A stretch of 43,100 bases of DNA from Bacteroidales bacterium (GTDB lineage Bacteria > Bacteroidota > Bacteroidia > Bacteroidales > P3): contig JAKSMS010000014.1 of the NCBI GenBank assembly GCA_024400415.1, forward strand, positions 1 to 43,100, in the 5' to 3' direction. The notes under the pieces were generated by a model. That model saw nothing but the letters and a program-made list of their open reading frames with translations. It searched no databases and was not told the DNA's origin. Position numbers and translations under genes: made by a program. Shown here piece by piece: positions 8,066-15,935 of the stretch (within the stretch, counting starts at the first letter, position 1; every line of letters starts with the position of its first letter).

Positions 8066-8253
8066 GGTTACCTCTAAAAATTGCTTTCAGGAGATTTCTG
8101 TTCTATTTGAGATAGATTCAGCTGATGAGCGAAGGCGCATAGCGGGCTATGCAACTGAGTGAAACAGTTGAAGATATCCAAATAGGGCAGAAATATCGAA
8201 AAGTTTTTTTTAATTCCATTTTTCATGTAAAACGGGAATTTTTAGAGGTTACC
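8066..8253. mobile_element. MITE-like foldback element with 7-bp target duplication
   Basis: GGTTACC is repeated directly at 8066-8072 and 8247-8253. Immediately inside are perfect 10-bp inverted termini, TCTAAAAATT (8073-8082) and AATTTTTAGA (8237-8246). The 174-bp interior has no coding frame but folds almost end to end. ATTTCTGTTCTATTTG (from about 8093) pairs with CAAATAGGGCAGAAAT, then GATAGATTCAGCTG with CAGTTGAAGATATC, and the tip is GCATAG-CGGG-CTATGC. Termini, duplication and lack of coding capacity are those of a miniature inverted-repeat transposable element. A structured RNA element is an alternative for the interior. Confidence 0.6.
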
Positions 8254-8261
8254 TTATGGTA

Positions 8262-8291
8262 TAAAAGTAGCGCTCCCCGAAGAGAGCGCTA
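8262..8291 (-). terminator. Terminator of purL
   Basis: On the minus strand TAGCGCTC (8291-8284) pairs perfectly with GAGCGCTA (8275-8268) and is followed by CTTTTAT. It lies about 30 bp past the purL stop. Confidence 0.75.
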
Positions 8292-8320
8292 ACTATACAC
8301 TATAATCAATACTCTTTATA

Positions 8321-11300
8321 CTATTTAAAGTATTCTACGCCGCTTTCGAAGATGCGCTGATCCTGATCGCCGTAGATGTTGAGGTAGGTGCCGTCGCTGC
8401 GGCGTTCGCTGTGTGCCATCTTTCCGAGCACGCGTCCGTCTGGACTGGTGATGCCCTCGATGGCCATATAGCTGCCGTTCATGTTGAAGTCGTCGTCCAT
8501 GGTGATACGGCCTTGGAGGTCGACGTACTGGGTGGCAACCTGTCCGTTAGCGAAGAGCTTATCGATCCACTCCTTAGGGGAGACAAAGCGGCCCTCGCCA
8601 TGAGAGATTGGCACCACGTAGTCTTTGCCGAGTTCTGCACCGCGCATCCATGGGCTGAGGTTGCTGACTACCTTGGTGTAGGCAATCTTGCTCTGGTGGC
8701 GACCAATGGTGTTGAAGGTAAGGGTAGGAGAGTCGGCACCCTGCTCACGAATTTCGCCATAAGGAACGAGTCCGAGTTTCACGAGTGCCTGGAATCCGTT
8801 GCAGATACCGATCATCAGTCCGTCACGCTGCTGAAGCATGTTCATCACTTCGTTGCCAATCATTGGATTGCGGAATACGCTGGTGATGAATTTTGCGCTG
8901 CCTTCTGGCTCGTCGCCTGCTGAGAATCCACCAGGAATCATCACAATCTGGCTTCGTTTGATGGCCTGAGTGAATGCCTCTACGCTTTCGCGGATCTGCT
9001 GACCGTTCTGGTTGCGGAACACGATGGTTTCTACCTCTGCGCCTGCGCGGAGGAATGCGCGTTGGGAGTCATATTCGCAGTTGGTGCCAGGAAATGCGGG
9101 AATAAATACGTGTGGCTTGGCAACCTTGTTCTTGCAGATGTGGATGCTGTCGTAGCTCTTGAGGTTGGCCTCGATGGTCTTCCCGGCCTCTTTCTTGGCG
9201 CGTGTTGGGAAGACATCTTCCAGGGTGCGGGTCCATGCGCTGATGGCTTCGTCCATGCTGATTTCAACACCGCCGTAGATGAATTTATCTTCAGCGATAG
9301 TTTCGCCAACAACCTTGCAGCGGAAGTCGAGGTCGTCAATATTGTCAACCTCGGCCAGGATGTATCCGTAGTTCTTGCGGGTGAGGTCTTCGAGAGCAAG
9401 ATCATCACAAAGTTTCACGCCGATGCGGTTACCAAAGGACATCTTGCTGACTGCCTCTATGAGACCGCCGAAACCGATGGTGTAGGTCGCGAAGACCTTC
9501 TTATCCTTGATGCTTTCTCTCAATCCGGTGTATTGTCCGATAAGGTCGTTATAGTCGGGCATGCCATATTTGTCGCGCTTGATGTTGAGCAGCGCCAGCT
9601 TGCGGCCAGCCTTCTTGAGCTCAGGAGTAACGATATTGTGGATGTCGTCTACGGCCACTGCAAAACTGCACAGGGTAGGAGGAACGTCTATATCGTTGAA
9701 GGTGCCGCTCATGGAATCTTTTCCACCGATAGATGGCAGTCGCAGTCCCATCTGTGCGCTATAAGCTCCCATCAGGGCAGTGAATGGCTGTCCCCAGCGG
9801 TAAGGGTCTTTGCCGAGTTTCTTGAAGTATTCCTGGAAGGTGAGTCGGATCTTGCTGACGTCGCCGCCTGCAGCAGCAATTTTTGCAACAGAGTCAATCA
9901 CAGCATATACTGCGCCGTGGAATGGACTCCAGGACGAGAGGTATGGGTCGTAGCCGTAGCTCATGATGGTCACGGTGTCGCACTTCCCGGTCAGCAAAGG
10001 CAGTTTGCCGATCATGCTTTGGGTTGGGGTTAGCTGGGTCTTGCCGCCATAGGGCATCACCACGCTGCCTGCGCCGATGGAACTGTCGAACATTTCAACC
10101 AGTCCCTTCTGTGAGCATACGTTGAGGTTTGAGAGTGTCTGCAGCCAGTGTTGTTTGATATCTCGGCCACAAGTGCCGCAGGCTGCAGAGCTCTCAAAGT
10201 AGTTTTCTTTCTCGTTGGGGAGCTCCACCTTCACGCTAGTCTCCTGATGAGCGCCATTGGTGTCGATGAATCGGCGGCTGAGGTTTACAACCTCTTTGCC
10301 TCTCCAGCTGATCACCATTCGTGGCTCGGCGGTAACGGTGGCCACCACTACGGCCTCGAGGTTCTCTTCGTCGGCATAGCGTAGCATGGCATCAACGTCC
10401 TTGGGATCTACCACTACGGCCATACGCTCTTGGCTCTCGGAGATGGAGAGCTCGGTGCCGTCGAGGCCGGCATACTTCTTAGGCACGCGGTCTAGGTTGA
10501 TCTGCAGTCCGTCGGCAAGTTCTCCGATGGCTACGCTCACTCCGCCAGCGCCGAAGTCGTTGCATTTCTTGATCAGGCTCGAAACTTCTTCTCTGCGGAA
10601 GAGTCTCTGTATTTTGCGTTCGGTTGGGGCGTTGCCCTTCTGCACCTCGGCGCCGCAAGTGGTCAGAGATGCAGTGGTGTGTGCCTTCGATGATCCGGTA
10701 GCGCCGCCGCAGCCGTCGCGTCCGGTACGTCCGCCAAGCAGTATGATGATGTCGCCTGGGTCGCTGGTCATGCGCTTCACCTGGCGGCGAGGAGCTGCTG
10801 CGATAACGGCACCAATCTCCATGCGCTTGGCCACGTAGTTGGGATGGTAGATTTCATTCACCAATCCGGTTGCCAGGCCGATCTGGTTGCCATAGCTGCT
10901 ATAGCCGTGGGCTGCAGTGGTCACAATCTTGCGCTGAGGCAGCTTGCCTTCGATGGTCTCGTTGAGGGGGCGGGTAGGATCGGCGGCGCCGGTCACGCGC
11001 ATGGCCTGGTATACATAGGTACGTCCGCTAAGCGGGTCTCGGATGCATCCGCCAAGGCAGGTGGCTGCTCCTCCGAATGGTTCGATTTCAGTAGGGTGGT
11101 TGTGGGTCTCGTTCTTGAAGTTCACCAGCCATTCTTCCTCTTTACCGTCGATCACTACAGGCACTACGATTGAGCAGGCGTTGATCTCGTCGCTGATTTC
11201 TTGGTCTTCTAGCAGACCCATCTTGCGGATACGCTTGGCTGCCAGGGTGCCCATGTCCATCAGGCACACGTATTTGTCGTTGCGGTCTTTGTATTGGTCT

Positions 11301-12085
11301 TTGTGGTCGCGCAGGTACTGCTCGAAAGCGCCTTCGATCAGTGGACGATAGTATCCCTCGTCGAAGGTGATGTCTTTCAGCTCGGTGGCGAAGGTGGTGT
11401 GGCGGCAGTGGTCGCTCCAATAGGTGTCGAGCACGCGGATCTCGGTGATGCTCGGGTCGCGTTTCTCCTCGTCGTGGAAATAGCGCTGTATGTGCTCCAT
11501 GTCGCGCAGGGTCATGGCGAGGCCAAGGCTGTTGTAGAGTTTCTCCAGTTCGGTAGCATTCAGGTCCTTGAAGCCTTCGAGGATGGCCACGTCGGCAGGT
11601 TCCTCAAAGTGGTCTTCCAGGGTTTCTGGCTTGGTGTCTTCTGCCACGCGGCTGTCCACGGGGTTCACGCAATGTTTCACGATGGCCTGCTTCTGGTCGT
11701 CGGTCAGCTTGCCGCTGATCACGTAGGTGGTAGCGGATTTGATGATGGGCTCTTCGGCGTCGTTGAGCAGTTTCACGCATTGCTCGGCGCTGTCGGCACG
11801 CTGGTCGAACTGGCCAGGCAGATATTCTACTGAGAAGCAGAAGTCTTGGGCACCTTTCACATAGTTCTCCTCGTAAACATCGTCTACAGGAGGCTCTGAG
11901 AATACGGTGTTCTTGGCTTTCTGGTAGGTTTCGTCTGAGATGTTCTCGATGTCGTAGCGAATCAGCACGCGTACGTTCTCGGCTTGAATGCCGAGGTAGC
12001 TTGACATCTCTTCAAGCAGCTCTTTTGCCTTTACGGCATAGTCGGCTCTTTTTTCGACGTAGATACGTCTTACACCTTTGGTCAT
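8321..12085 (-). CDS. purL: Phosphoribosylformylglycinamidine synthase, single-chain
   Basis: 1254 residues, the long PurL form in which the N-terminal linker, two ATP-grasp-like AIRS domains and a C-terminal glutamine amidotransferase are on one chain (the small PurL form needs separate PurQ and PurS). It converts FGAR, glutamine and ATP to FGAM, the fourth step of purine synthesis. Visible motifs include NFKNETHNHPTEIEPFGGAAT in the FGAR/ATP site. In the final 260 residues there is a class I glutaminase with the nucleophilic Cys in GICNGFQAL and the HGEGRF segment. It follows the acyltransferase gene by 37 bp and ends at its own terminator. purE is nearby at 3725. Confidence 0.97.
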   Translation of the reverse strand: MTKGVRRIYVEKRADYAVKAKELLEEMSSYLGIQAENVRVLIRYDIENISDETYQKAKNTVFSEPPVDDVYEENYVKGAQDFCFSVEYLPGQFDQRADSAEQCVKLLNDAEEPIIKSATTYVISGKLTDDQKQAIVKHCVNPVDSRVAEDTKPETLEDHFEEPADVAILEGFKDLNATELEKLYNSLGLAMTLRDMEHIQRYFHDEEKRDPSITEIRVLDTYWSDHCRHTTFATELKDITFDEGYYRPLIEGAFEQYLRDHKDQYKDRNDKYVCLMDMGTLAAKRIRKMGLLEDQEISDEINACSIVVPVVIDGKEEEWLVNFKNETHNHPTEIEPFGGAATCLGGCIRDPLSGRTYVYQAMRVTGAADPTRPLNETIEGKLPQRKIVTTAAHGYSSYGNQIGLATGLVNEIYHPNYVAKRMEIGAVIAAAPRRQVKRMTSDPGDIIILLGGRTGRDGCGGATGSSKAHTTASLTTCGAEVQKGNAPTERKIQRLFRREEVSSLIKKCNDFGAGGVSVAIGELADGLQINLDRVPKKYAGLDGTELSISESQERMAVVVDPKDVDAMLRYADEENLEAVVVATVTAEPRMVISWRGKEVVNLSRRFIDTNGAHQETSVKVELPNEKENYFESSAACGTCGRDIKQHWLQTLSNLNVCSQKGLVEMFDSSIGAGSVVMPYGGKTQLTPTQSMIGKLPLLTGKCDTVTIMSYGYDPYLSSWSPFHGAVYAVIDSVAKIAAAGGDVSKIRLTFQEYFKKLGKDPYRWGQPFTALMGAYSAQMGLRLPSIGGKDSMSGTFNDIDVPPTLCSFAVAVDDIHNIVTPELKKAGRKLALLNIKRDKYGMPDYNDLIGQYTGLRESIKDKKVFATYTIGFGGLIEAVSKMSFGNRIGVKLCDDLALEDLTRKNYGYILAEVDNIDDLDFRCKVVGETIAEDKFIYGGVEISMDEAISAWTRTLEDVFPTRAKKEAGKTIEANLKSYDSIHICKNKVAKPHVFIPAFPGTNCEYDSQRAFLRAGAEVETIVFRNQNGQQIRESVEAFTQAIKRSQIVMIPGGFSAGDEPEGSAKFITSVFRNPMIGNEVMNMLQQRDGLMIGICNGFQALVKLGLVPYGEIREQGADSPTLTFNTIGRHQSKIAYTKVVSNLSPWMRGAELGKDYVVPISHGEGRFVSPKEWIDKLFANGQVATQYVDLQGRITMDDDFNMNGSYMAIEGITSPDGRVLGKMAHSERRSDGTYLNIYGDQDQRIFESGVEYFK

Positions 12086-12122
12086 ATAATTATAGTTTTT
12101 TTTATTTTACTTCAACTTATGG

Positions 12123-12701
12123 TTAGTTTCGCCTGTATCCTTCATCGGATTTGTTGAACAGTTCGGGGTACTTGGCGTTAGCATCTTGATACAGCTTCAT
12201 GATCTCTATCATGTCGGAATTGAAGTCGCCGGTAGGGTAGAACATCTTCTTGATGGTGGCCGTCTTGCTCTTGTAGTCGAGGGTGCTCAAGGCTATGGGC
12301 ACATGGGCTTGAGTGGCTATTTCGTAGAATCCGCGCTTCCATCTCTTTACGGGCTTTCTAGTCCCCTCAGGGGTCACCACTATGGTAAGGTTCTCTTCTT
12401 GCTCAAATAGCTCTACGGCCTTACTTACCAAGTGGTTATTCTTGTTGCCGCGATCTATACATACCACGCCGGCCCACCTCAAGATGGGGTCGGTAAACCA
12501 ATTCGAGAAACTGTCTTTCATGAATATTTTGGCGTTGAGGCCAATCTTCCACACGCTGGCAGCGCCTACAAAGAAGTCGTCGATGCAGGTGTGTGGAGCC
12601 ATGATAATCACGCATCGTTTCAGTTCTGGCCATTCTTCAACCGTAGGGAGGTTGAATTTCCAGCCAAAGCATCTAACGAGGAATATCCAGAGTTTCTTCA
12701 T
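12123..12701 (-). CDS. PlsC-like 1-acylglycerol-3-phosphate O-acyltransferase
   Basis: 192 residues. The two diagnostic blocks of the glycerolipid acyltransferase family are present: H-x4-D as HTCIDD near residue 37 (catalytic His-Asp) and the phosphate-binding PEGTRK near residue 115. Such enzymes acylate lysophosphatidate or related lipids at the inner membrane. The short N-terminus has a hydrophobic stretch (LWIFLVRCFGW) that may lie in the membrane face. The exact acceptor is uncertain; aminolipid or ornithine-lipid acyltransferases share these motifs. It is probably co-transcribed with purL, and a TATCTTTGC promoter element lies just upstream. Confidence 0.85.
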   Translation of the reverse strand: MKKLWIFLVRCFGWKFNLPTVEEWPELKRCVIIMAPHTCIDDFFVGAASVWKIGLNAKIFMKDSFSNWFTDPILRWAGVVCIDRGNKNNHLVSKAVELFEQEENLTIVVTPEGTRKPVKRWKRGFYEIATQAHVPIALSTLDYKSKTATIKKMFYPTGDFNSDMIEIMKLYQDANAKYPELFNKSDEGYRRN

Positions 12702-12726
12702 GAGGCGAATACGTTTATTTCGATTT

Positions 12727-12735
12727 GCAAAGATA
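12727..12735 (-). promoter_or_regulatory. Promoter -7 element for the acyltransferase-purL transcript
   Basis: On the minus strand TATCTTTGC is an exact TAnnTTTGC match preceded by GTCG, and it lies 26 bp upstream of the start codon. No -33 TTTG is evident. Confidence 0.6.
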
Positions 12736-13055
12736 CGACTTTTTTTATTAATATTGGCATGGATTTATAATAAGTAATTAACAACTTATCTTTCGTTATT
12801 CGTTATTATCTGTAATTCAGTTTGATGCATATTGATTGTGGTTGATAAATCTTTTTTATTGTGATTTAATGCGCTGCTTGAGAGAAATTCCAATTTCATT
12901 TCTATTATTTTGAGCGTTTTCGTTGATGATAGAGGCTTTTTGTAATGTTAAAAAATACACTCATTTTTAATCGAATGATTTATTACAATATATTGGTATT
13001 GTGTATTTTTTTTATTCTCTAAGTGTATTATTTCTATGTCGGAATAGTAAAGTCT
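12736..13055. other. AT-rich intergenic region between divergent genes
   Basis: I see no gene in these roughly 320 bp. The stretch is much more AT-rich than its surroundings. It contains one perfect 10-bp inverted repeat, AAAAATACAC (12951-12960) and GTGTATTTTT (13001-13010), separated by 40 nt; it could be a weak terminator or simply AT-rich chance. The two flanking genes are transcribed away from it. Confidence 0.5.
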
Positions 13056-13088
13056 TTTGCTTGTTATGACAATTTATGCTATATTTGC
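13056..13088 (+). promoter_or_regulatory. Promoter of the small protein / FISUMP lipoprotein operon
   Basis: The -33 TTTG at 13056-13059 and TATATTTGC at 13080-13088 are separated by exactly 20 nt, an optimal Bacteroidota promoter. It places the transcription start near 13095 and so excludes the upstream in-frame ATG at 13057. Confidence 0.8.
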
Positions 13089-13110
13089 ACTCAAAATATC
13101 AATAATAACT

Positions 13111-13332
13111 ATGAATAAAACAAAATTACGCTATCAATCGCCAAAACTAAAGATTGTAGATTTTAAAGTTGAAGTAGGTTTTGCTGGCAGCAACGAATCT
13201 CTCACAACCTCCACATTTGACTGGGGCGGAGGCACTTCCTCCTCGAACGACGACCCTTTGGCCCGCCAAGTCTTTGGACGCCTTCGCGGTGATGGCTCGG
13301 ATCCTTCTGTTTCATCTAAAGATATTTGGTAA
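13111..13332 (+). CDS. Small protein of unknown function preceding a fimbrillin-like lipoprotein
   Basis: 73 residues starting MNKTKLRYQSPKLKIVDFKV; I do not assign a function. The start at 13111 is set by the promoter at 13056-13088. There is no signal peptide. The N-terminal 25 residues are basic and beta-prone ('Y-x-S-P-x-L-x-I-V-D'), followed by GFAGSNES and a low-complexity tail rich in Gly, Ser, Asp and Thr. Short proteins beginning with a similar 'YxSPxxxxV' block occur before surface lipoproteins in Bacteroidales (recollection, not a search). The stop is 3 bp before the next start, so the two are co-translated. A RiPP-like precursor or a regulator are possibilities without proof. Confidence 0.65.
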   Translation: MNKTKLRYQSPKLKIVDFKVEVGFAGSNESLTTSTFDWGGGTSSSNDDPLARQVFGRLRGDGSDPSVSSKDIW

Positions 13333-13335
13333 GCT

Positions 13336-14745
13336 ATGAAAAAGTTGATATTTGTTTCCCTCTTGGGCCTGATTGCCATGGCTTCCTGCAACAAGATTGA
13401 TGATAACTTTCCTGCTCAAGTTGAGCTTGTCCCCATGGTGTTTAATGCCACTACGGCTGATTCTGACGTTTCTCAGAAGACTTCTCTCAGCGGTAATGCT
13501 GTGCTTTGGCAGTCTGGTGATGCTATCGGAGTTGTCTCGGGAGGGGCGCTCAGTCGTCTTGAGATCAGTGGGGGAGTGGGTACTGCTTCTGCATCTTTCA
13601 GCGGTCTCGCTGGCGCCACGGCTCCTTACTATGCATTTTATCCGTATCAAGAAGGAGTGACGCTGGAAGATGGCGTTTTGAAAAATATAAATCTTCCTCG
13701 ACGTCAAATTGCTACGCTAGGTGGTTTCGACCCTCGCTGCAACATCATGGTAGCGGCCTCGAATACCACGGATTTGACCTTTCGTCAGGTGTGTTCCTAT
13801 ATCAAGGTGACTACCGATTTCCCTTGCAAGCATATCACTTTTAAGAGCACCTACAATGGCGTACCTCTCGTGGGCAAGTGCAATGCTGGATATGTAGCCT
13901 CTGGGGCGTTTCCTATTACGCCTCAAGCCGATACGGCTATCGTGTCTCTAGTACCTCCGTCTGGCAATAGCACCTTTGCGGCAGGAACGTATCTGATCGC
14001 AGTTCTTCCGGCAACGCTAACTAGAGGATTTTCAATTATTTTCACCGATGAAGATGATAAGGTATACGTTCGTACGTCTAATTCTCAGGTTAGTCTCTCT
14101 CGAGGTGATATTCTCGACTTAGGCGCGTTCTCCAAAATGAGAACCCCTTGGTCGCTAACCATCGACTATGTTCAACTGTGGGCCGGAGGTCCCTATTGGG
14201 CTACCGAAAACCTCGGCGCCACAAGTGCTGGAGGTTTTGGTGATTACTATGCTTGGGGCGAGATCGAACCTTATTATACAGAAATACATAATTCGGGGGG
14301 TGTTTCTGTATGGAGAAATTCGAAAGGTAACGGATATGTTACAGGTAGTTATCCGTTAAGCAATATAACGCTATGGGGGAGTAGTTCGGAACTCCTGTCG
14401 GCGTACGATGCAGCAAGTCAATTGTATGGGGGTCTTTGGACTCTTCCTACAGCGAGTGAGATGGCCTACTTGGTAAACAATTGTTCTCCCCAGTATGATT
14501 CTCAGAGGCGTGGGTATATTTTCCATTCCGTAGACCTTTCGAAGTCTATCTTTTTGCCAATGGCCGGTGGTTTTAATAGTAGAAGTAATTCTAGTGTAGG
14601 TTCGGAGGGTTACTATTGGACCTCGTCTAAGGTGAGTGGTATATATAGGGCGGAATATTATAAGTTCGAGTCTGATTCGATTTCGATTAATCATCGTAGT
14701 GGATGTCAGGGCTATTCTATTCGTCCGGTGCGTAGGGTTCAATGA
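13336..14745 (+). CDS. Fimbrillin-like lipoprotein with C-terminal FISUMP domain
   Basis: 469 residues. The signal is lipoprotein type, MKKLIFVSLLGLIAMAS-C, with Cys at about residue 19. Residues about 30-265 resemble the fimbrillin/Mfa-like beta domain (MVFNATT, W-x-S-G-D-A-I-G-V-V, Y-x-A-F-Y-P, then I-x-V-L-P-A-T). Residues about 275-469 form a FISUMP/major paralogous domain: LWAGGPYWATENLGA, YYAWGE, GGLWTLPTASEM, FLPMAG, YYWTSS and the ending GYSIRPVRRV. It should sit on the cell surface. Whether it assembles into a pilus is unknown; the FISUMP tail argues for a tip or adhesin-like role. It is the second gene of a two-gene operon ending at a terminator. Confidence 0.8.
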   Translation: MKKLIFVSLLGLIAMASCNKIDDNFPAQVELVPMVFNATTADSDVSQKTSLSGNAVLWQSGDAIGVVSGGALSRLEISGGVGTASASFSGLAGATAPYYAFYPYQEGVTLEDGVLKNINLPRRQIATLGGFDPRCNIMVAASNTTDLTFRQVCSYIKVTTDFPCKHITFKSTYNGVPLVGKCNAGYVASGAFPITPQADTAIVSLVPPSGNSTFAAGTYLIAVLPATLTRGFSIIFTDEDDKVYVRTSNSQVSLSRGDILDLGAFSKMRTPWSLTIDYVQLWAGGPYWATENLGATSAGGFGDYYAWGEIEPYYTEIHNSGGVSVWRNSKGNGYVTGSYPLSNITLWGSSSELLSAYDAASQLYGGLWTLPTASEMAYLVNNCSPQYDSQRRGYIFHSVDLSKSIFLPMAGGFNSRSNSSVGSEGYYWTSSKVSGIYRAEYYKFESDSISINHRSGCQGYSIRPVRRVQ

Positions 14746-14772
14746 AGGGGAAGCGATTGATTTGTAATATTA

Positions 14773-14804
14773 AAGCTCAGCAGTTGGCTGGGCTTTTCTT
14801 TTTG
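14773..14804 (+). terminator. Terminator after the FISUMP lipoprotein
   Basis: AAGCTCAGC (14773-14781) pairs with GCTGGGCTT (14787-14795; one G-U pair) around a 5-nt loop, followed by TTCTTTTT. Confidence 0.8.
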
Positions 14805-14846
14805 TGGTATAGCTTGTTATGACAAATAGTCAATCGATTAATAGCA

Positions 14847-15410
14847 TTAGAGCTGTTTGCTCATTTTTTCGTAGAGGGTTTCGTAGGCTATCATTTCTTT
14901 TTCGGTTTCAAATCCTAGTTTTTGGTAGTATTGCTTGAGGCGGAGGTGTTCTTTGTCTACCAGTAGGGTGGCTTTCTTGATTCCGAGCTGTCGGGCGTGG
15001 TCTATCCTGTCTTGCATCAATAGATGTCCGATGCCTAGTCCTCGGTATTCGGGCAGTATGGCCATGCAGTCTAGATAGTATTCGCCAGGCTGGGTTTCTT
15101 GTGGATTGTTCGTTAGGTCTAATCCGTTTTCTCTCAGTAGTCTATTGAATGTTACCTCGCGTAGTGCTTTATAGTCTTTCCCGTCATAGGAGATGATGCA
15201 TCCCGCAGGCTTTTCGTCGCACTCGGCAATCCGGGCTCTGAGGTAGGAGTAGAGCTCGTCTTCTCTGGCGCAGCCCTTGGCTACGGAGTCTGCTAGTTCC
15301 TTGTTGGCGCTTTCTGCTTCGTCTAGCCCCATTATCTCCATGGCGGCTAGCAGGCATCTTCCCACGAATCGGGCCTCTTCTTTGCGGGCATCTCTGATGT
15401 TGATTCTCAT
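14847..15410 (-). CDS. GNAT-family N-acetyltransferase
   Basis: 187 residues. The acetyl-CoA pyrophosphate loop of GNAT enzymes is visible as R-G-L-G-I-G around residue 134 (LPEYRGLGIGHLLMQD). It is preceded by the beta-4 strand YYLDCMAI and followed by the 'YYQKLGFETEKEMIAY' C-terminal block. It transfers an acetyl group to an unknown amine acceptor in the cytoplasm. Its ATG overlaps the stop of the Vsr gene by 4 nt, so the two are translationally coupled. A functional link to repair is not obvious, and the gene may simply ride in the operon. Confidence 0.88.
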   Translation of the reverse strand: MRINIRDARKEEARFVGRCLLAAMEIMGLDEAESANKELADSVAKGCAREDELYSYLRARIAECDEKPAGCIISYDGKDYKALREVTFNRLLRENGLDLTNNPQETQPGEYYLDCMAILPEYRGLGIGHLLMQDRIDHARQLGIKKATLLVDKEHLRLKQYYQKLGFETEKEMIAYETLYEKMSKQL

Positions 15411-15910
15411 ACGTTGTATTCCTCCTCTTCTTCTGCGGCTATAGGGGTGTCGTATTGCGTGTCGTAGGAGTAGGTGCTGCGCAGCTTCTTGATTTCGCTG
15501 GCGCGCCAGGCTTCTTCAATCTCGTCGGCACATTGCTGGGGGTGCTTTCGTATGTCTGATTCCCAGAATCTCAGCACGTTCCATCCGGCCGATTCTAGCT
15601 GCTGGTTTACTCGCAAGTCTCTTTCTATGTTGCGCTCTATTTTGGCGTGCCAATAGCTGGTGTTGCTCTTGATTCTGGCCTTGTTGGTGCTCCAGTTTCT
15701 GCCGTGCCAGAATTCTCCATCGCAGAACACGGCAAGCTTCCGTCCCTTGAAACTGAAGTCGGGCGTGCCTATCACGCTCTTGTCGTTCTTCCTATAGCGC
15801 AGCCCTCTGTGCCAAAGCTCCCGCCCGAGCACTACCTCTATGCGGGTGCCCTTGGCGGTGTTTCCTTGCATGCATCGCCTTCTTTGTTCGGGAGTTAGCT
15901 TGTCTGTCAT
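15407..15910 (-). CDS. vsr: Very short patch repair (Vsr) endonuclease
   Basis: 167 residues, close to the usual length. Vsr nicks 5' to T:G mismatches that arise by deamination of 5-methylcytosine. The N-terminus (LTPEQRRRCMQGNTAKGTR) matches the family's 'R-S-x-x-M-x-x-I-x-x-x-x-T' start. The catalytic Asp is in GTPDFSF, and the conserved FCDGEFWHG block follows. The region that holds the Cys/His zinc site in E. coli Vsr reads RNW here, so the zinc ligands appear to be missing; this is also recalled from other Bacteroidota copies. No Dcm-type C5 methyltransferase is encoded anywhere in the window, which is unusual because vsr normally sits beside one. Confidence 0.9.
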   Translation of the reverse strand: MTDKLTPEQRRRCMQGNTAKGTRIEVVLGRELWHRGLRYRKNDKSVIGTPDFSFKGRKLAVFCDGEFWHGRNWSTNKARIKSNTSYWHAKIERNIERDLRVNQQLESAGWNVLRFWESDIRKHPQQCADEIEEAWRASEIKKLRSTYSYDTQYDTPIAAEEEEEYNV

Positions 15911-15935
15911 ACTATAATCAAGCGATTAATTCTTA

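Noticed and set aside
8112-8175. A hammerhead-ribozyme-like core: CTGATGAG followed by GAAAC inside the foldback element
   Set aside because: The strands flanking CTGATGAG pair directly with those flanking GAAAC, leaving no room for stem I and a cleavage site, and stem II does not close with a G-C pair. The match is a by-product of the hairpin.
9062-10033. A 323-codon plus-strand frame inside purL
   Set aside because: Antisense shadow of a conserved enzyme; no independent signals.
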